A DNA stretch of 64,000 nucleotides from Rhodococcoides kyotonense (lineage in GTDB: Bacteria; Actinomycetota; Actinomycetes; Mycobacteriales; Mycobacteriaceae), in the NCBI RefSeq assembly GCF_900188125.1, contig NZ_FZOW01000004.1, forward strand, positions 124,001 to 188,000, written 5' to 3'. A model generated the notes under the pieces. That model was given only the letters and a program-made list of their open reading frames with translations, made no database searches and was not told where the DNA came from. Positions 17,495-25,998 of this stretch are shown piece after piece. How positions within the stretch are numbered: position 1 is the first letter of the stretch; every line of letters begins with the position of its first letter. The position numbers and the translations under genes are program-made.

Positions 17495-18384
17495 AGTACT
17501 GCTCCCACTCCGGCGTCGGCCTTCAGCCGCGGCGCCAGTGTCGATTCCGAATAGGCGGACCGGTAGCGACCCGCGGCCTGTAACTGCGGAACCACGGTGT
17601 CGACGACCGCGCGCGTCAGATCGACCGAGGCGTGCAGAACGAACCCGTCGACGCCATCTCGATCGGCCTGCTCGACCAATTCGGCTGCGAGCGAATCCAC
17701 TTCTGAGACAGCCACTTCCCGCAGATTCGACACCGACGACACCGCTGGCGCCCAGGCACTCAGCACCGCAACATCGGCATGTGCCGCAGCGAAATCCGCA
17801 GACTCCGCGGATCCGACCGAGGCATACAGCGGTGGGTGCACCTGCGGACTGCGCGGCAGATTGAACGGGCCCGCTACCGCGAAATGCTCACCACGATGGT
17901 CGGTTCGGTGAATCGACTCACGGCGTACGTACAGTCCACTGGACTTGTCGGCGACGACGGCATCGGAGTCCCAGGCTTCCCACAGAGCCTTCAGCACCGT
18001 CACCAACTCGTCGGCTCGCGAGTACCGTTCGCGAGAGGACGACCGCTGCGACCTGCCGTGCAGCGCTGGATCCGTATCCTGCTCCGGCAGCACCAGATTC
18101 CAGCCCGTCCGTCCCTTCGACAGATGGTCAAGCGTGCTGATGTACCGCGCCTGGTTGTAGGGTGCCGTGTATTGCGGTGACACCGCGCCGACGACACCGA
18201 TGTGCGTCGTCGACGCGGCCACCGCCGAGAGCAGCGTCGACGGCTCGAGCCCCGTACGCCCGGAGGCACCGGCGAACACCGCATCGAACAGTCCGCGTTC
18301 GGCGATCCTGGCCTGTTCGACGACGTGGCCCGGGCTTTCTGCATTCGGGTCGAGTACGAGTGACAGTCGAATATCAGGAGGCAT
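17491..18384 (-). CDS. Short LLM-family flavin oxidoreductase-like protein
   Basis: This 297-residue protein has the N-terminal barrel of its neighbours (ARIAERGLFDAVFAG, ISTLDHLSKGRTGWNLV, RADELVTVLKALWEAWDSDA, FNLPRSPQVHPPLYASVG). After that it jumps to the C-terminal QADRDGVDGFVLHASVDL and GRYRSAYSESTLAPRLK. About 140 residues of the family's second half are missing. The frame is intact and the reading looks normal, so it is either a deletion product that still folds or a non-enzymatic relative. The ATG at 18382-18384 follows GAGGAGAAG. It overlaps the ATPase gene upstream by 11 bases and is coupled to the full-length monooxygenase downstream. Confidence 0.8.
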   Translation of the reverse strand: MPPDIRLSLVLDPNAESPGHVVEQARIAERGLFDAVFAGASGRTGLEPSTLLSAVAASTTHIGVVGAVSPQYTAPYNQARYISTLDHLSKGRTGWNLVLPEQDTDPALHGRSQRSSSRERYSRADELVTVLKALWEAWDSDAVVADKSSGLYVRRESIHRTDHRGEHFAVAGPFNLPRSPQVHPPLYASVGSAESADFAAAHADVAVLSAWAPAVSSVSNLREVAVSEVDSLAAELVEQADRDGVDGFVLHASVDLTRAVVDTVVPQLQAAGRYRSAYSESTLAPRLKADAGVGAVL

Positions 18385-20011
18385 AGTGCACTTCTCCTCG
18401 GGTTGCAGTGAGCGAAACAGCTTGTCCAGGAACAGCATCGATCAGCGCCCTCGTGTACTCCTGCTCGGGCGCGCTGAACACCCGCTCGGTCGAACCGATT
18501 TCGACGAGCTTGCCTGCGCGCAGTACACCGACCTCGTGCGAGATCTGCCGGACGACGGCGAAGTCGTGCGAGATGAACAGGTACGCCACGCCGAGGCGTT
18601 CCTGCAGTTCGACGAGCAGACGCAGAATCTGGTCCTGCACCGAGACATCGAGCGCGGACACGGGTTCGTCGAGCACCACCAACTCGGGATCGAGCGCAAG
18701 CGCCCGCGCGATGGCGACGCGTTGACGCTGACCACCGGACAGTTCGGCGGCCTTGCGATCCAACGCCGACGTCGGCAGCGCGACCTGATCCAGCAACTCA
18801 CCCGCGCGTCGGCGTCGAGAAGTCTTGTCGCCGACGCCGAACGCGCGCAACGGTTCCGATACGACGTCTGCCACCGAGAATCGCGGGTCGAGCGACGAGA
18901 AGGGGTTCTGGTAGACCAGCTGAATCCGCTTACGCACCTGACGCAGGTCCTCACCGCGCAGCGACGCCACGTCGACGCCGTCGAAGTCGATGCGCCCCTT
19001 CGTGATCTGTTCGAGCCGCAGCACGCTCCGCGCGACTGTGGACTTACCGGATCCCGATTCGCCGATCAAACTGAAGGTACGCCCGCGCGCGATCTCGAAA
19101 CTCACGTCGTCGACGGCGACGAACGGCTCGCGCGTCCCGGGAAGTTCGAATTCCTTGCGCACCGCGGTCAAGCTCAACAAAGGCGTCGACGGAACTGCCT
19201 TCGAATCCACCAGCGGGACCCCGGACAGACTCGGCGCGGCCTGCAGCAGCTTCTGCGTGTAGGCCACCTGCGGGTTGCCGAGGATCTGGCGAGTCGGCCC
19301 CTGCTCGACGACCTCGCCATGGCGCATGACGACGGTGCGATCGGCCCGGTCGGCGGCCACTCCGAGGTCGTGCGTGATCAACAGGACCGCCGTGCCCGAG
19401 CTGGCCGTCAGCTCCTGCAGATGGTCGAGGATGCGTCGCTGAACAGTGACGTCGAGAGCACTCGTCGGCTCGTCGGCGATGACAAGTTTGGGCCTGCATG
19501 CGAGCGCGATGCCGATCAGGACCCGCTGCTTCATTCCGCCGGACAGTTCGTGCGGGTATTGCTGCGCACGCGCCTCAGGGTGCGACAGGCCTGCACGCGC
19601 AAGGATCTCGATGGCCCGTTCCTTCGCCTCCCTGCGTCCGGCGAGCCCGTGCACCCACAGTGCCTCGGCGACCTGGACACCGATCTTCTTGACGGGGTTC
19701 AGCGCGATGCCCGGGTCCTGCGGAACGAAACCGATCTCCGCGCCGCGAATTTCCCTGAGCTTCTTGGCTTTCAGCCGGGTGATGTCGCGGCCGTCGAACA
19801 CGATCCGTCCGCTCGTCACGGCACCGTTGCCCGGTAGCAGTCCGATGACGGAGTGCGCCGTCGTCGACTTTCCCGAGCCGGACTCGCCGACGAGTGCCAC
19901 CACCTCGCCGGGCCCCACCGTCAGTGACACCGACCGCACGGCATCCACGTCTGCGGTCGCGGTGCGGTAACCGATTCCGAGAGAATCGAGTTCGAGTATC
20001 GGATCGCTCAT
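18374..20011 (-). CDS. Peptide-type ABC importer, fused double ATPase
   Basis: This 545-residue protein contains two complete ABC domains. Walker A GESGSGKST begins at residue 42 in the first, followed by VPQDPGIALNPVKK and ELSGGMKQRVLI. The second has GESGSGKSTVARSVL, YQNPFSSLDPRFSV and LSGGQRQRVAIARAL. Linker motif VAYTQKLLQAAPSLSG marks the peptide/nickel subfamily. The ATG at 20009-20011 overlaps the permease stop as ATGA. It energises the transporter whose permeases and binding protein are encoded just upstream, in the operon that also encodes two LLM proteins, a CitE-like lyase and an acyl-CoA-dehydrogenase-like enzyme. Confidence 0.94.
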   Translation of the reverse strand: MSDPILELDSLGIGYRTATADVDAVRSVSLTVGPGEVVALVGESGSGKSTTAHSVIGLLPGNGAVTSGRIVFDGRDITRLKAKKLREIRGAEIGFVPQDPGIALNPVKKIGVQVAEALWVHGLAGRREAKERAIEILARAGLSHPEARAQQYPHELSGGMKQRVLIGIALACRPKLVIADEPTSALDVTVQRRILDHLQELTASSGTAVLLITHDLGVAADRADRTVVMRHGEVVEQGPTRQILGNPQVAYTQKLLQAAPSLSGVPLVDSKAVPSTPLLSLTAVRKEFELPGTREPFVAVDDVSFEIARGRTFSLIGESGSGKSTVARSVLRLEQITKGRIDFDGVDVASLRGEDLRQVRKRIQLVYQNPFSSLDPRFSVADVVSEPLRAFGVGDKTSRRRRAGELLDQVALPTSALDRKAAELSGGQRQRVAIARALALDPELVVLDEPVSALDVSVQDQILRLLVELQERLGVAYLFISHDFAVVRQISHEVGVLRAGKLVEIGSTERVFSAPEQEYTRALIDAVPGQAVSLTATRGEVHYAS

Positions 20012-20922
20012 ATCAGGCGGTCCTTTCCGTCGTCGAGAGCACGGCTGATGCGGTTGGTCGCGAGCACCGACAGCGCGATGACGACACCGGGCAGCGTGGT
20101 CAGCCACCACGCCGTCGCGAGATAATTGCGGCCTTCGGCGACGAGCGATCCCCATTCCGGCGCCGGTGGTGGTGCTCCGAATCCGAGGAAGCTGAGCGCC
20201 GACACAGCGAGGATCGCTGCCCCGAATTCCAACGCCGCCAACACCAGAACCGAACCCAACGAATGCGGCAAGATGTGGCGTAGCAACACTTCCGGTCCTT
20301 TCACACCGGATACAGTCGCCGCTTCGACGAATACCTGTGTCCGCATGCGCAATACGTCGGATCGCATGATGCGCGCAAAGCTCGCCACCGACGCGACGCC
20401 GACCGCGATCGCGACGTTGACGGTGCCGAACCCGAGAACGGAGACCACCGCGAGCGACAACAGCAGGCCGGGAATCGACAGCAGGACATCGACGAAACGC
20501 ATGACGACGTCGTCGAACTTGCCGCCGACGAATCCCGACAGCAGACCGATGGCCGAGCCCGCGAACAGCCCGACGACGACCGCGATGAGCGTCGCCTGCA
20601 TCGACAGCGCCGTCCCGTAGACGGTACGGGTGTACAGATCACGCCCCAGATGATCTGTGCCGAAGAGGTATTCGGCGCTCGGCGGCTGCAGTTTGTCCTT
20701 CGGGACTCCGACGTACGGGTCGTGCGAGGTGAACACCTCGGGGAACAGTGCCCACCCGATCATCAACAGCAACAGAGCTATCGAGAGAACGAGCGCAGGC
20801 TTGCGCAACAGAAACAGACCGGGAACCCGTCGCGCAGCACGCGGTCGCACACGTGAATCGGTGACGTCCGGTTCTGCGACGTCGGTCACTTCGTGGTCCA
20901 GAACGGTATCGGCGAGGGTCAT
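20008..20922 (-). CDS. Peptide-type ABC importer permease (DppC-like)
   Basis: This 304-residue membrane protein has a long charged N-terminal tail, a first helix near 40-61, and the DppC hallmark PPSAEYLFGTDHLGRDLYTR. Helices follow, with the coupling loop EAATVSGVKGPEVLLRHILP and the motif SFLGFGAPPPAPEWGSLVAE. It closes with ATNRISRALDDGKDRLI. It pairs with the DppB-like protein encoded upstream, with which it overlaps by four bases. Confidence 0.93.
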   Translation of the reverse strand: MTLADTVLDHEVTDVAEPDVTDSRVRPRAARRVPGLFLLRKPALVLSIALLLLMIGWALFPEVFTSHDPYVGVPKDKLQPPSAEYLFGTDHLGRDLYTRTVYGTALSMQATLIAVVVGLFAGSAIGLLSGFVGGKFDDVVMRFVDVLLSIPGLLLSLAVVSVLGFGTVNVAIAVGVASVASFARIMRSDVLRMRTQVFVEAATVSGVKGPEVLLRHILPHSLGSVLVLAALEFGAAILAVSALSFLGFGAPPPAPEWGSLVAEGRNYLATAWWLTTLPGVVIALSVLATNRISRALDDGKDRLI

Positions 20923-21893
20923 GGGGCGTCCTGCAGGTGCACGGGCCGAACACGCTTCAAACGTGGGTCGACGAGCGGATAGATCAGATCGACGATCAGG
21001 TTCACGACGACGAAGATCGCGGCGGCGAGCACGACGAGCCCCAGAATCATCGGAATATCCTGTGCGGAAACGGCTTCCTCGGTCAGCCGGCCCACGCCAC
21101 GCCTGGAGAAGACCGTTTCGACGACGACGGCACCCGCAAGAAGATTCCCGACGATGATGCCGATCATCGTCAGAACGGGAATCGCTGCGTTCCGAAGTGC
21201 GTGACTCAACTGAATCTTGCTACGCGACACACCTTTTGCCGCCGCGGTGTCGATGTACGGCTGCGCCCACGTTGTGCGGAGATTCTTCGCCAGAAGCTGC
21301 GCGACGATCGCTCCCGTCGGGATCGCCAGCGTGACCGCCGGCAGCACGAGCGAGCTGAACCCCGCGTTACCGGTCGACGGCAACAGTCCCGTCCGGAACG
21401 AGAAGACCTGCAGCAGAATCAAACCGATCCAGAACGTCGGCACCGACACTCCGACCGGCGGCAACGACAGCAGCAGCTGCCGCACCCACGAGATCGTCGT
21501 GTACGTGGCCGCCAACGCCAACCCGCCACCGAAGACGACGGCGAGAACGAACGCGAACGCCGTCAACGCGACGGTGTCCGGCAACGCGTCGGCGATCAGT
21601 GTCGTGACCGCCTCGTTCGTCGGAATCGACCGACCGAAATCACCGCGTACGACGTCCCACAGCGCGTACAGGTACTGCACGAGCGGTGACGAATCGAGGT
21701 GGTATTCGGCGCGCAGGGCGGCGACGACGGCCGGATCCATCCCGACCGCGTCACCACCCGAGTTGAGCATGATCTCGACCGGGTCGCTCGGCAGCAGGTA
21801 CAGAATCACGAACGTGATCGTGAATGCCGCCCACAGCACGAACACGCCCTGGCCGAGACGGCCGATCAAGCGCCGAGCGGTGCTGGAACTCAT
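20919..21893 (-). CDS. Peptide-type ABC importer permease (DppB-like)
   Basis: This 324-residue membrane protein has the DppB arrangement. The first helix lies near residues 12-32, followed by the DPVEIMLNSGGDAVGMDP loop. Later helices include the coupling loop DTAAAKGVSRSKIQLSHAL, and AGAVVVETVFSRRGVGRLTE is the diagnostic motif before the last helix. It ends VDPRLKRVRPVHLQDAP. The start at 21893 overlaps the binding-protein stop by four bases. It forms the channel with the DppC-like subunit. Confidence 0.93.
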   Translation of the reverse strand: MSSSTARRLIGRLGQGVFVLWAAFTITFVILYLLPSDPVEIMLNSGGDAVGMDPAVVAALRAEYHLDSSPLVQYLYALWDVVRGDFGRSIPTNEAVTTLIADALPDTVALTAFAFVLAVVFGGGLALAATYTTISWVRQLLLSLPPVGVSVPTFWIGLILLQVFSFRTGLLPSTGNAGFSSLVLPAVTLAIPTGAIVAQLLAKNLRTTWAQPYIDTAAAKGVSRSKIQLSHALRNAAIPVLTMIGIIVGNLLAGAVVVETVFSRRGVGRLTEEAVSAQDIPMILGLVVLAAAIFVVVNLIVDLIYPLVDPRLKRVRPVHLQDAP

Positions 21894-23527
21894 GATGTGC
21901 CGCCGACCTTCCAGGCGTCGTAGAGGACGGTTCCGCCGTACGGATCGATCTCGACGCCCTGGATGTCGGCGCTGACACCGACCGCGCGCGTCTGCTCCCG
22001 GACCGGGATCCAGTAGCCGCCGTCGACCAGGAGTTTCTGCAGTGCGGCAGCGGCTTCTTCACGTTCGGCGTCCGTCGCGGCCAGATTCAGTGCTTTCGCG
22101 GCACTTTCGAGCTCGGGCTGATCGGCGGGCGCCAGCGCGGGATTGGTCTTCAGGAAAAGCCCAGCCAGGAAGTCGACGTCCTTCGCGGGTCCGCTGCCGG
22201 TCAGGAAATCGTACGGCGCTGCCGCCTTGTCCTTCATGTACGCCGAGGATTCCGCTGCGGTGATCGGCGACAGCTGTACCTTGATGCCGATACGTCCGAG
22301 CTGCTGCTGGATCAGCTCGAGTTCCTGCTGCGTCGCACCCTGCGTCGAACCAGGCGTGTAGGTGATGCGCGGGGCGAGTTGCGTGCCGTCCTTGGCCCAG
22401 ATGCCGTCGCCGTCCTTGGCCCACCCGGCGTCGGCGAGGATCTTCTCCGATCGATCCGGGTCGTAGACGAGCCCGTCCGACTGGTCCGCCCAGAGCGGCG
22501 TGTTCGACGCGATCGCACTGCTCGGCAGGCTGTATCGGTCCGAGTAGAGCGTGTCTCGGATTTCCTCGCGGTCGATGCCGCTCTGCAGTGCCTGCCGCAC
22601 CGCGACGTCGCTGCCGAGCGGGCTGAGTGGGTTCTGCCGCAGTCCCGGAACGAGATTCGGGACGAGGCCGGTGATGATCTGGTCACCCTGCGCCGCGACG
22701 ACGTCCTGATCGAGGACCGGTACGTCGTCGACGATGTCGAATTCACCCGACTGCAAGCCGCCGACGCGGACGCCGGACTCGGGGATGAGCTCGAACGAGA
22801 TGGAGTCGACGTATCCGGCGCCGGTGTGCGAGGTGACTCCTGCAGGCGCCCAGCCGTAGTCGTCACGACGGTCGAGTTCGAGCTTCTGACCCTGCACGAC
22901 GTCTGTGATGACGAACGGGCCCGTCGCGACCAAGGATGTTCCCGCGCAGCGCTCCTCGTACGACGAGGCGACCGTCGACGACGCGTAGATGCCGAAGTAC
23001 GGGTCGCTGAGGTTGCGCAGAAAGCCCAGTTCCGGTGCACCGAAGTCGAATCGAACGATTCGGTCGTCGACGACGGTCGTTCCGACGTACGTGTTGAGCG
23101 CGCTGATCAGCGGGGTGTCGGCGCGTCCGCTGTCCGCGATCTGCTTCAGCGTGTCGACGTTGGCCTTGACCACCTCGGCGGTCAGCGGAGTGCCGTCGGA
23201 GAACGTGACACCGTCGCGCAGGGTGAGCGTGAAGCTGTTCGCCGCGTCGGACACCTCCCACGACTCGGCGAGCCGAGGGATGACCTCGCCCGTCGTACGA
23301 TCCTGGTCGGTCAGGGTCTCGACGTACTGCTGGGACGCGCTCAGTCCACGAGCTTGCAATGCAGGGTCGACGCACTTCGGCCACGCCGAGACCGCGTATC
23401 GGATCGAACCGCCGGACACCGGGTCGCCCACATCGGCATTGGGTGCGGTGGACGCTCCCCCGCATGCTGCGGTGAGGGACAGTACGGCTGCGGAGGCCGC
23501 GAGGGTGAATACCTTCTGAGTCTTCAT
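21890..23527 (-). CDS. Peptide-type ABC importer substrate-binding lipoprotein (family 5)
   Basis: This 545-residue protein has a lipoprotein signal with lipobox LTAAC (Cys22). SBP family 5 blocks follow: VIPRLAESWEVSDAANSFTL, DGVTFSDGTPLTAEVVKANV, AVRQALQSGIDREEIRDTL and GGYWIPVREQTRAVGVS near the end. It lies 17 bases after the CitE-like gene and overlaps the permease gene by four bases, so it belongs to the long operon that begins at the Rrf2 gene. The ligand cannot be told. The enzymes around it suggest an organosulfur compound, perhaps carrying a carboxylic or amino-acid part. Confidence 0.93.
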   Translation of the reverse strand: MKTQKVFTLAASAAVLSLTAACGGASTAPNADVGDPVSGGSIRYAVSAWPKCVDPALQARGLSASQQYVETLTDQDRTTGEVIPRLAESWEVSDAANSFTLTLRDGVTFSDGTPLTAEVVKANVDTLKQIADSGRADTPLISALNTYVGTTVVDDRIVRFDFGAPELGFLRNLSDPYFGIYASSTVASSYEERCAGTSLVATGPFVITDVVQGQKLELDRRDDYGWAPAGVTSHTGAGYVDSISFELIPESGVRVGGLQSGEFDIVDDVPVLDQDVVAAQGDQIITGLVPNLVPGLRQNPLSPLGSDVAVRQALQSGIDREEIRDTLYSDRYSLPSSAIASNTPLWADQSDGLVYDPDRSEKILADAGWAKDGDGIWAKDGTQLAPRITYTPGSTQGATQQELELIQQQLGRIGIKVQLSPITAAESSAYMKDKAAAPYDFLTGSGPAKDVDFLAGLFLKTNPALAPADQPELESAAKALNLAATDAEREEAAAALQKLLVDGGYWIPVREQTRAVGVSADIQGVEIDPYGGTVLYDAWKVGGTS

Positions 23528-23544
23528 CGGTTCTCTTCTAGGGG

Positions 23545-24249
23545 TCAGGCGTAGACGGAATTGACCAGCGCCACATGCGCCGGATCGAGCAGTGTGCGCG
23601 AGCTGTAGCCGAGGCTCCGACCCAGTTCGGTCGACCGGCGCAGCTCGTCGTGGCTACCGGCCGGGTTGAACGTGACCTGCACGGGACCGGGAAGCCCGGC
23701 AGCGCGTGCGGCGACGACCAATCGAGCACGCGAGAACGCGAGCCCCTCGTCGGTCGCGGTGCCGAGATCGGCCTTCAGGTCACCCTCGCCGAGCCCGATG
23801 GACTCGACGAGATGCGTTGCGACGGCCAATTCATCGACAGCGGTGACGCCGACGGCGGTTTCGATCATGACCTGAAGCGGAATGACGCGTGTGATGCCTG
23901 CTGCAGCCCGGCGTGCGTCGAGTGCCCGCGCAATGGCGCGCACCTCGGATGCGCTCTCGGACTTAGGGATTCGCAGCGCAGTCAAACCTGGCCCGACGAC
24001 GGCGTCGAGATCCTGCTCGTACCAGCCCGTCGGGTAGCCGTTGACACGGACCAACACCGGCTTGGGCTGCTCTGTCGCGACGACCCGCGCGACGAGCGCG
24101 CGGCCTGCGTCCTTCTGGTCGTCAGGAGTGAGGTGCTCGAGATCGAACACGACGGCGTCGGCGTCGTTGTCGAATGCGGCGGCGACGAGATCCTCGCGGT
24201 ACGCCGGAACGTAGAAGTACGAACGGATGGAATCGAATACGGAAGACAT
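23545..24249 (-). CDS. CitE/HpcH-like lyase (citrate lyase β-subunit family)
   Basis: This 234-residue protein has the HpcH/HpaI-CitE barrel. RSYFYVPAYREDLVAAAF is the usual opening, VVFDLEHLTPDDQKDAGR carries the Asp-Glu pair near the metal, VLVRVNGYPTGWYEQDLDAV holds the conserved Arg, and LQVMIETAVGV holds the second metal-binding Glu. ESIGLGEGDLKADLGTA matches the later active-site loop. It is slightly short for the family, which is often 270-300 residues. Known relatives cleave or hydrolyse malyl-CoA or citramalyl-CoA type thioesters. Its position between a DszC/SfnB-like flavoenzyme and an importer is unusual. The substrate is unknown. Confidence 0.82.
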   Translation of the reverse strand: MSSVFDSIRSYFYVPAYREDLVAAAFDNDADAVVFDLEHLTPDDQKDAGRALVARVVATEQPKPVLVRVNGYPTGWYEQDLDAVVGPGLTALRIPKSESASEVRAIARALDARRAAAGITRVIPLQVMIETAVGVTAVDELAVATHLVESIGLGEGDLKADLGTATDEGLAFSRARLVVAARAAGLPGPVQVTFNPAGSHDELRRSTELGRSLGYSSRTLLDPAHVALVNSVYA

Positions 24250-24257
24250 GGTCCCTC

Positions 24258-25454
24258 TCAGAAGAATCCGGTGATGGGCGGTTCGACGTCGGCGAGCAGA
24301 TATGCCCCGACGACCGACGCCTTGTAGGCGCGTGGGTTGTGATTGGCGACGGTTCTGGCGTTGCGCCAGTGCCGATCGAAGTTGTGGCTACGCAGCGCAG
24401 TGGACGCACCGCCGACGTCGAACAGCAGCTCGGACGTTTTCAATGCGGCTTCGATGGCGAAGAATTGTGCCTGCGACACTTCGAGACTCGCGGCGAGCAC
24501 CGCGGCGTCCTCCTCGGCTCCGTGTGGATCGAGGCCGTGGGTCCGGTCGATCGCGGCCGCAGCACGCAGAACGCCTGCCTCGGCGGCGTAGGTCCGTGCG
24601 GCCATCTCGCCGACGGCGTGCTGCACGTACGGGTCGTCGACCGAGCGCGAGACACCGGCGTGCTTGATCGGACGCGCCTTGCCTCGCGCGTACTCGACGG
24701 CGTCCGCCAGCGCATTCTTCGCGATCCCGACCTCGACAGCGGCGAGGAACAACTGGAAGAACGGAGATTGCCGCGGCCGTGCACCCTCGACGTCGCGCTG
24801 AATCAGGAAGTCGGAGTCCTCCACTCGTACGCCACTGAACGTCGTCGTACCACTGGCGGTCAAGCGCTGGCCGATTCCGTCCCAGTCGTCGATACGCTCG
24901 ATGCCTGCTCGGTTCGACGGCAACACGAACGAGCGCGGCTTCTCGTCGTCGTCGACGGCGCGTACGACGATCCAGTCCGCGAACAACGTTCCGGTGCTGT
25001 AGAACTTGGTGCCGTCGACGGTGTGGCCGTCGTCGCCTGCCGTGAGCCTCGACGAGATGACCCCGTGCACACCTCCTGTTTCGCCGCTCGCGAGCCCGAA
25101 GGTATCACCTGCGAGGACGCGCTCGAACCAGCGAGCCTTCTCCTCGTCGGACGGCGATCGACGCAGTGTCTCGACGAATGCGAAGTGCGAGCGGAGTGCT
25201 TGAGCGATGTTGGCGTCGGCAGTCGCGAGCGCGATCGCGAACTCGAAGAACTGTGTCAGCGAGGCATCCGGTCCGCCGTACTCTGCCGGTACACGCCACG
25301 TGCCGAACCCCGCGTCGATGATCGCTGCGATCTCCGAATACGGCATCACACGGTCGGATTCGCGCTCGGCGGCGCCCGCTGCAATCGCGCCGAGGATGCC
25401 GGGGGCTCGGTGAACGAGCGTGTCGGTATCACGCACATCGATGGTTGTAGTCAC
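24258..25454 (-). CDS. Acyl-CoA-dehydrogenase-fold flavoenzyme, DszC/SfnB-like
   Basis: This protein of about 398 residues has the acyl-CoA dehydrogenase fold. GFGTWRVPAEYGGP, FGLASGETGGVHG and GTKFYSTGTLFADWIVVRAV are N-terminal and middle-domain blocks, and the helical C-terminal part ends with SHNFDRHWRNARTVANHNP. The last block is typical of the flavin-dependent monooxygenase branch (DszC, SfnB) rather than of true dehydrogenases. These enzymes oxygenate sulfur or carbon with FMNH2. I prefer the GTG at 25452-25454, with AAGGA eight bases before it, to a TTG six bases upstream. It follows the Rrf2 gene by 18 bases, so the two are probably co-transcribed. Confidence 0.85.
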   Translation of the reverse strand: MTTTIDVRDTDTLVHRAPGILGAIAAGAAERESDRVMPYSEIAAIIDAGFGTWRVPAEYGGPDASLTQFFEFAIALATADANIAQALRSHFAFVETLRRSPSDEEKARWFERVLAGDTFGLASGETGGVHGVISSRLTAGDDGHTVDGTKFYSTGTLFADWIVVRAVDDDEKPRSFVLPSNRAGIERIDDWDGIGQRLTASGTTTFSGVRVEDSDFLIQRDVEGARPRQSPFFQLFLAAVEVGIAKNALADAVEYARGKARPIKHAGVSRSVDDPYVQHAVGEMAARTYAAEAGVLRAAAAIDRTHGLDPHGAEEDAAVLAASLEVSQAQFFAIEAALKTSELLFDVGGASTALRSHNFDRHWRNARTVANHNPRAYKASVVGAYLLADVEPPITGFF

Positions 25455-25472
25455 GTCCAATGTCCTTGTTCG

Positions 25473-25958
25473 TCAGGTGTTCTGCGTTGTCGTCAGCTGA
25501 TACGTGTGCGAAACCCACGCCTCGCTGTCCTCGGTCAATTCGACGACGTGCTCGGGCAGCGTTCCCGCCACCACGTCGGCCAACGTCGTACCTTCGAGCA
25601 CCGATCGAAGTGCCACACGCGTCGCGATCCACAGGTTCTGCAGCGCGTCTGCCGGCTCGCAGTACGCGACGTCCTCCGGACACTCTCCGCGAATGCTGAA
25701 CAGTGGACCGTTGATCGCGCGCACCACATCGGCGATCACGATGGTCGACGGGTCTCGACGCAATCGGTGCCCACCGCCGTGACCACGCTGGCTGCTGATG
25801 AACTGGGTGCGACGCAGCTCTGCCAGGATGGCCTCGAGGAATTTGTGCGGAATGTCCTGCCGCTGTGCGATCTGCTCGGAACTCTGCGGATTCTCCCAGT
25901 CGATCGCCAACTGCGCCAATGCTTTCAGTGCGTATTCGGTTTTCGCGGAAATCCGCAC
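25473..25958 (-). CDS. Rrf2-family transcriptional regulator
   Basis: This 161-residue protein has the Rrf2 winged helix. MRISAKTEYALKALAQLA opens it, SEQIAQRQDIPHKFLEAIL is the recognition part, and SSQRGHGGGHRLRRDPSTI forms the wing. GECPEDVAYCEP carries two cysteines (C-x6-C). The third cysteine of iron-sulfur members such as IscR or NsrR is not seen, so it may be a cluster-free sensor like CymR or a variant. The start is the GTG at 25956-25958. TTTCTC...GAGAA inverted repeats lie directly upstream and again before the flavin-reductase fusion, suggesting autoregulation and control of the fusion gene. Confidence 0.9.
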   Translation of the reverse strand: MRISAKTEYALKALAQLAIDWENPQSSEQIAQRQDIPHKFLEAILAELRRTQFISSQRGHGGGHRLRRDPSTIVIADVVRAINGPLFSIRGECPEDVAYCEPADALQNLWIATRVALRSVLEGTTLADVVAGTLPEHVVELTEDSEAWVSHTYQLTTTQNT

Positions 25959-25961
25959 AGC

Positions 25962-25983
25962 TTCTCTTTTCTGTCAGAGAAAG
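25962..25983. promoter_or_regulatory. Putative Rrf2 operator 1
   Basis: On the minus strand this reads TTTCTCTGACAGAAAAGAGA, an inverted repeat ending four bases from the Rrf2 start. It shares TTTCTCT, ACAGA and GAGAA with the site at 26951-26976. The assignment to this Rrf2 protein rests on position and similarity of the two sites. Confidence 0.5.
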
Positions 25984-25998
25984 ATGGAGGGGAATGAA

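Noticed and set aside
18167..19837. Long plus-strand frame of over 550 codons opposite the importer ATPase
   Set aside because: The composition is antisense-like and the minus strand encodes two clear ABC domains.
24174..25997. Plus-strand frame of about 600 codons opposite the flavoenzyme and Rrf2 genes
   Set aside because: No domain is recognisable, while the minus strand carries three coupled real genes.
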